Part shown: piece after piece, positions 63,842 to 64,000 of the stretch
Numbering within the stretch: position 1 is the stretch's first letter
How the letters are laid out: each line of letters starts with the position of its first letter
From: Paenibacillus sp. FSL M7-0420
GTDB taxonomy: Bacteria; Bacillota; Bacilli; Paenibacillales; Paenibacillaceae
Direction: 5' to 3'
NCBI RefSeq assembly: GCF_038002345.1
Contig: NZ_JBBOCJ010000001.1
Span: 4,960,001 to 5,024,000, forward strand
DNA: 64,000 nt
Notes under the pieces: generated by a model
What the model was told of the DNA's origin: nothing
The model's database searches: none
Seen by the model: the letters and a program-made list of their open reading frames with translations, nothing else
Program-made: the position numbers and the translations under genes

Positions 63842-63867
63842 GAAACCATCCCGTGAAGGATGGTTTC
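63842..63867 (-). terminator. Hairpin after right-edge gene
   Basis: GAAACCATCC, CGTGAA, GGATGGTTTC followed on the minus strand by TTTATATG. It sits 36 bp past the stop of the partial frame at the right edge. Confidence 0.65.
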
Positions 63868-63903
63868 GAAGCTTGCTGAATCGTTGTGCATCACCTTCCA
63901 GGA

Positions 63904-64000
63904 TCAGGTTAATCTGTGAACAGACCATACAACCCCTGGGGCTCCAGCGCCTAGATCCACACTTAGCGCCACTCCTTCAGACTGATAGAGGAGGCTGATA
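63904..64000 (-). CDS. Possible C-terminal end of a gene, partial
   Basis: The minus strand has an open frame entering from the right edge and ending ...GVVWSVHRLT, stop at 63904-63906. A hairpin terminator follows. Only about 31 residues are in view, rich in Ser, Gly and Val; no family can be named. Confidence 0.4.
   Translation of the reverse strand, partial: ISLLYQSEGVALSVDLGAGAPGVVWSVHRLT

Noticed and set aside
63660..63998. 112-codon plus-strand frame at the right edge
   Set aside because: Its first half is antisense to the glycosyltransferase start and it crosses a terminator hairpin; no ribosome site.

Overview
The window reads as Gram-positive, spore-forming Bacillales DNA, most likely a Paenibacillus. 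This rests on strong GGAGG-type ribosome sites, frequent TTG/GTG starts, a TreR-type operator, a MalK/MalR-type malate system, several collagen-like proteins of the spore-surface type, and an IS256-family insertion. No database search was possible, so the genus is an inference. No rRNA, tRNA or CRISPR array was seen.

Layout. 1-2.9 kb: trehalose PTS operon (treA-treP, minus) with a perfect palindromic operator. 3-3.3 kb: intergenic array of 51-bp repeats. 3.4-6.3 kb: Gfo/Idh/MocA oxidoreductase and ThuA-like protein, divergent from an AraC regulator. 6.4-21.6 kb: the most unusual part, with one broken and five intact collagen-like (G-x-T) proteins, a SunS-like glycosyltransferase and a 1.88-kb group IIC intron. 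The proteins are modular. Each has one of two N-terminal domains (A or B), a G-x-T stalk and one of several C-terminal heads. Two A-B gene pairs look like a duplicated cassette whose heads have been exchanged. A ROK regulator and an MFS transporter lie inside this region. 21.8-27.7 kb: SGNH hydrolase, PL3-like pectate lyase, a polar amino acid ABC transporter and an AI-2E family membrane protein. 27.9-35.1 kb: SUFU-domain protein, then malic enzyme, a CCS-family malate/citrate symporter and the two-component system likely to control them. 35.2-42 kb: diguanylate cyclase, HAD nucleotidase, NAD-dependent epimerase with FkbM methyltransferase, a tiny membrane protein, alpha/beta hydrolase and a SAM methyltransferase. 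42.2-51 kb: alpha-mannoside utilisation operon (GH125, ABC importer, GH38) with a GntR/LacI-type regulator and visible operator, promoter and cre-like sites. 51.2-52.6 kb: complete IS256-family element with 8-bp target duplication, inserted into another 51-bp repeat array. 52.8-57.1 kb: MFS, DUF3231-like, LysE-family and APC transporters. 57.1-64 kb: acyltransferase/glycosyltransferase fusion, a three-gene operon (TPP enzyme, acetaldehyde dehydrogenase, 4-hydroxy-2-oxovalerate aldolase) and a second SunS-like glycosyltransferase.

How it fits together. Central carbon use is represented by trehalose, malate and alpha-mannoside uptake with their degradative enzymes. The collagen-like proteins, two glycosyltransferases, epimerase/methyltransferase genes and the C2-unit operon could together build and decorate spore-surface or cell-surface filaments. 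That link is an inference from protein architecture and gene proximity. A second theme is intergenic arrays with a period near 51 bp at four separate places.
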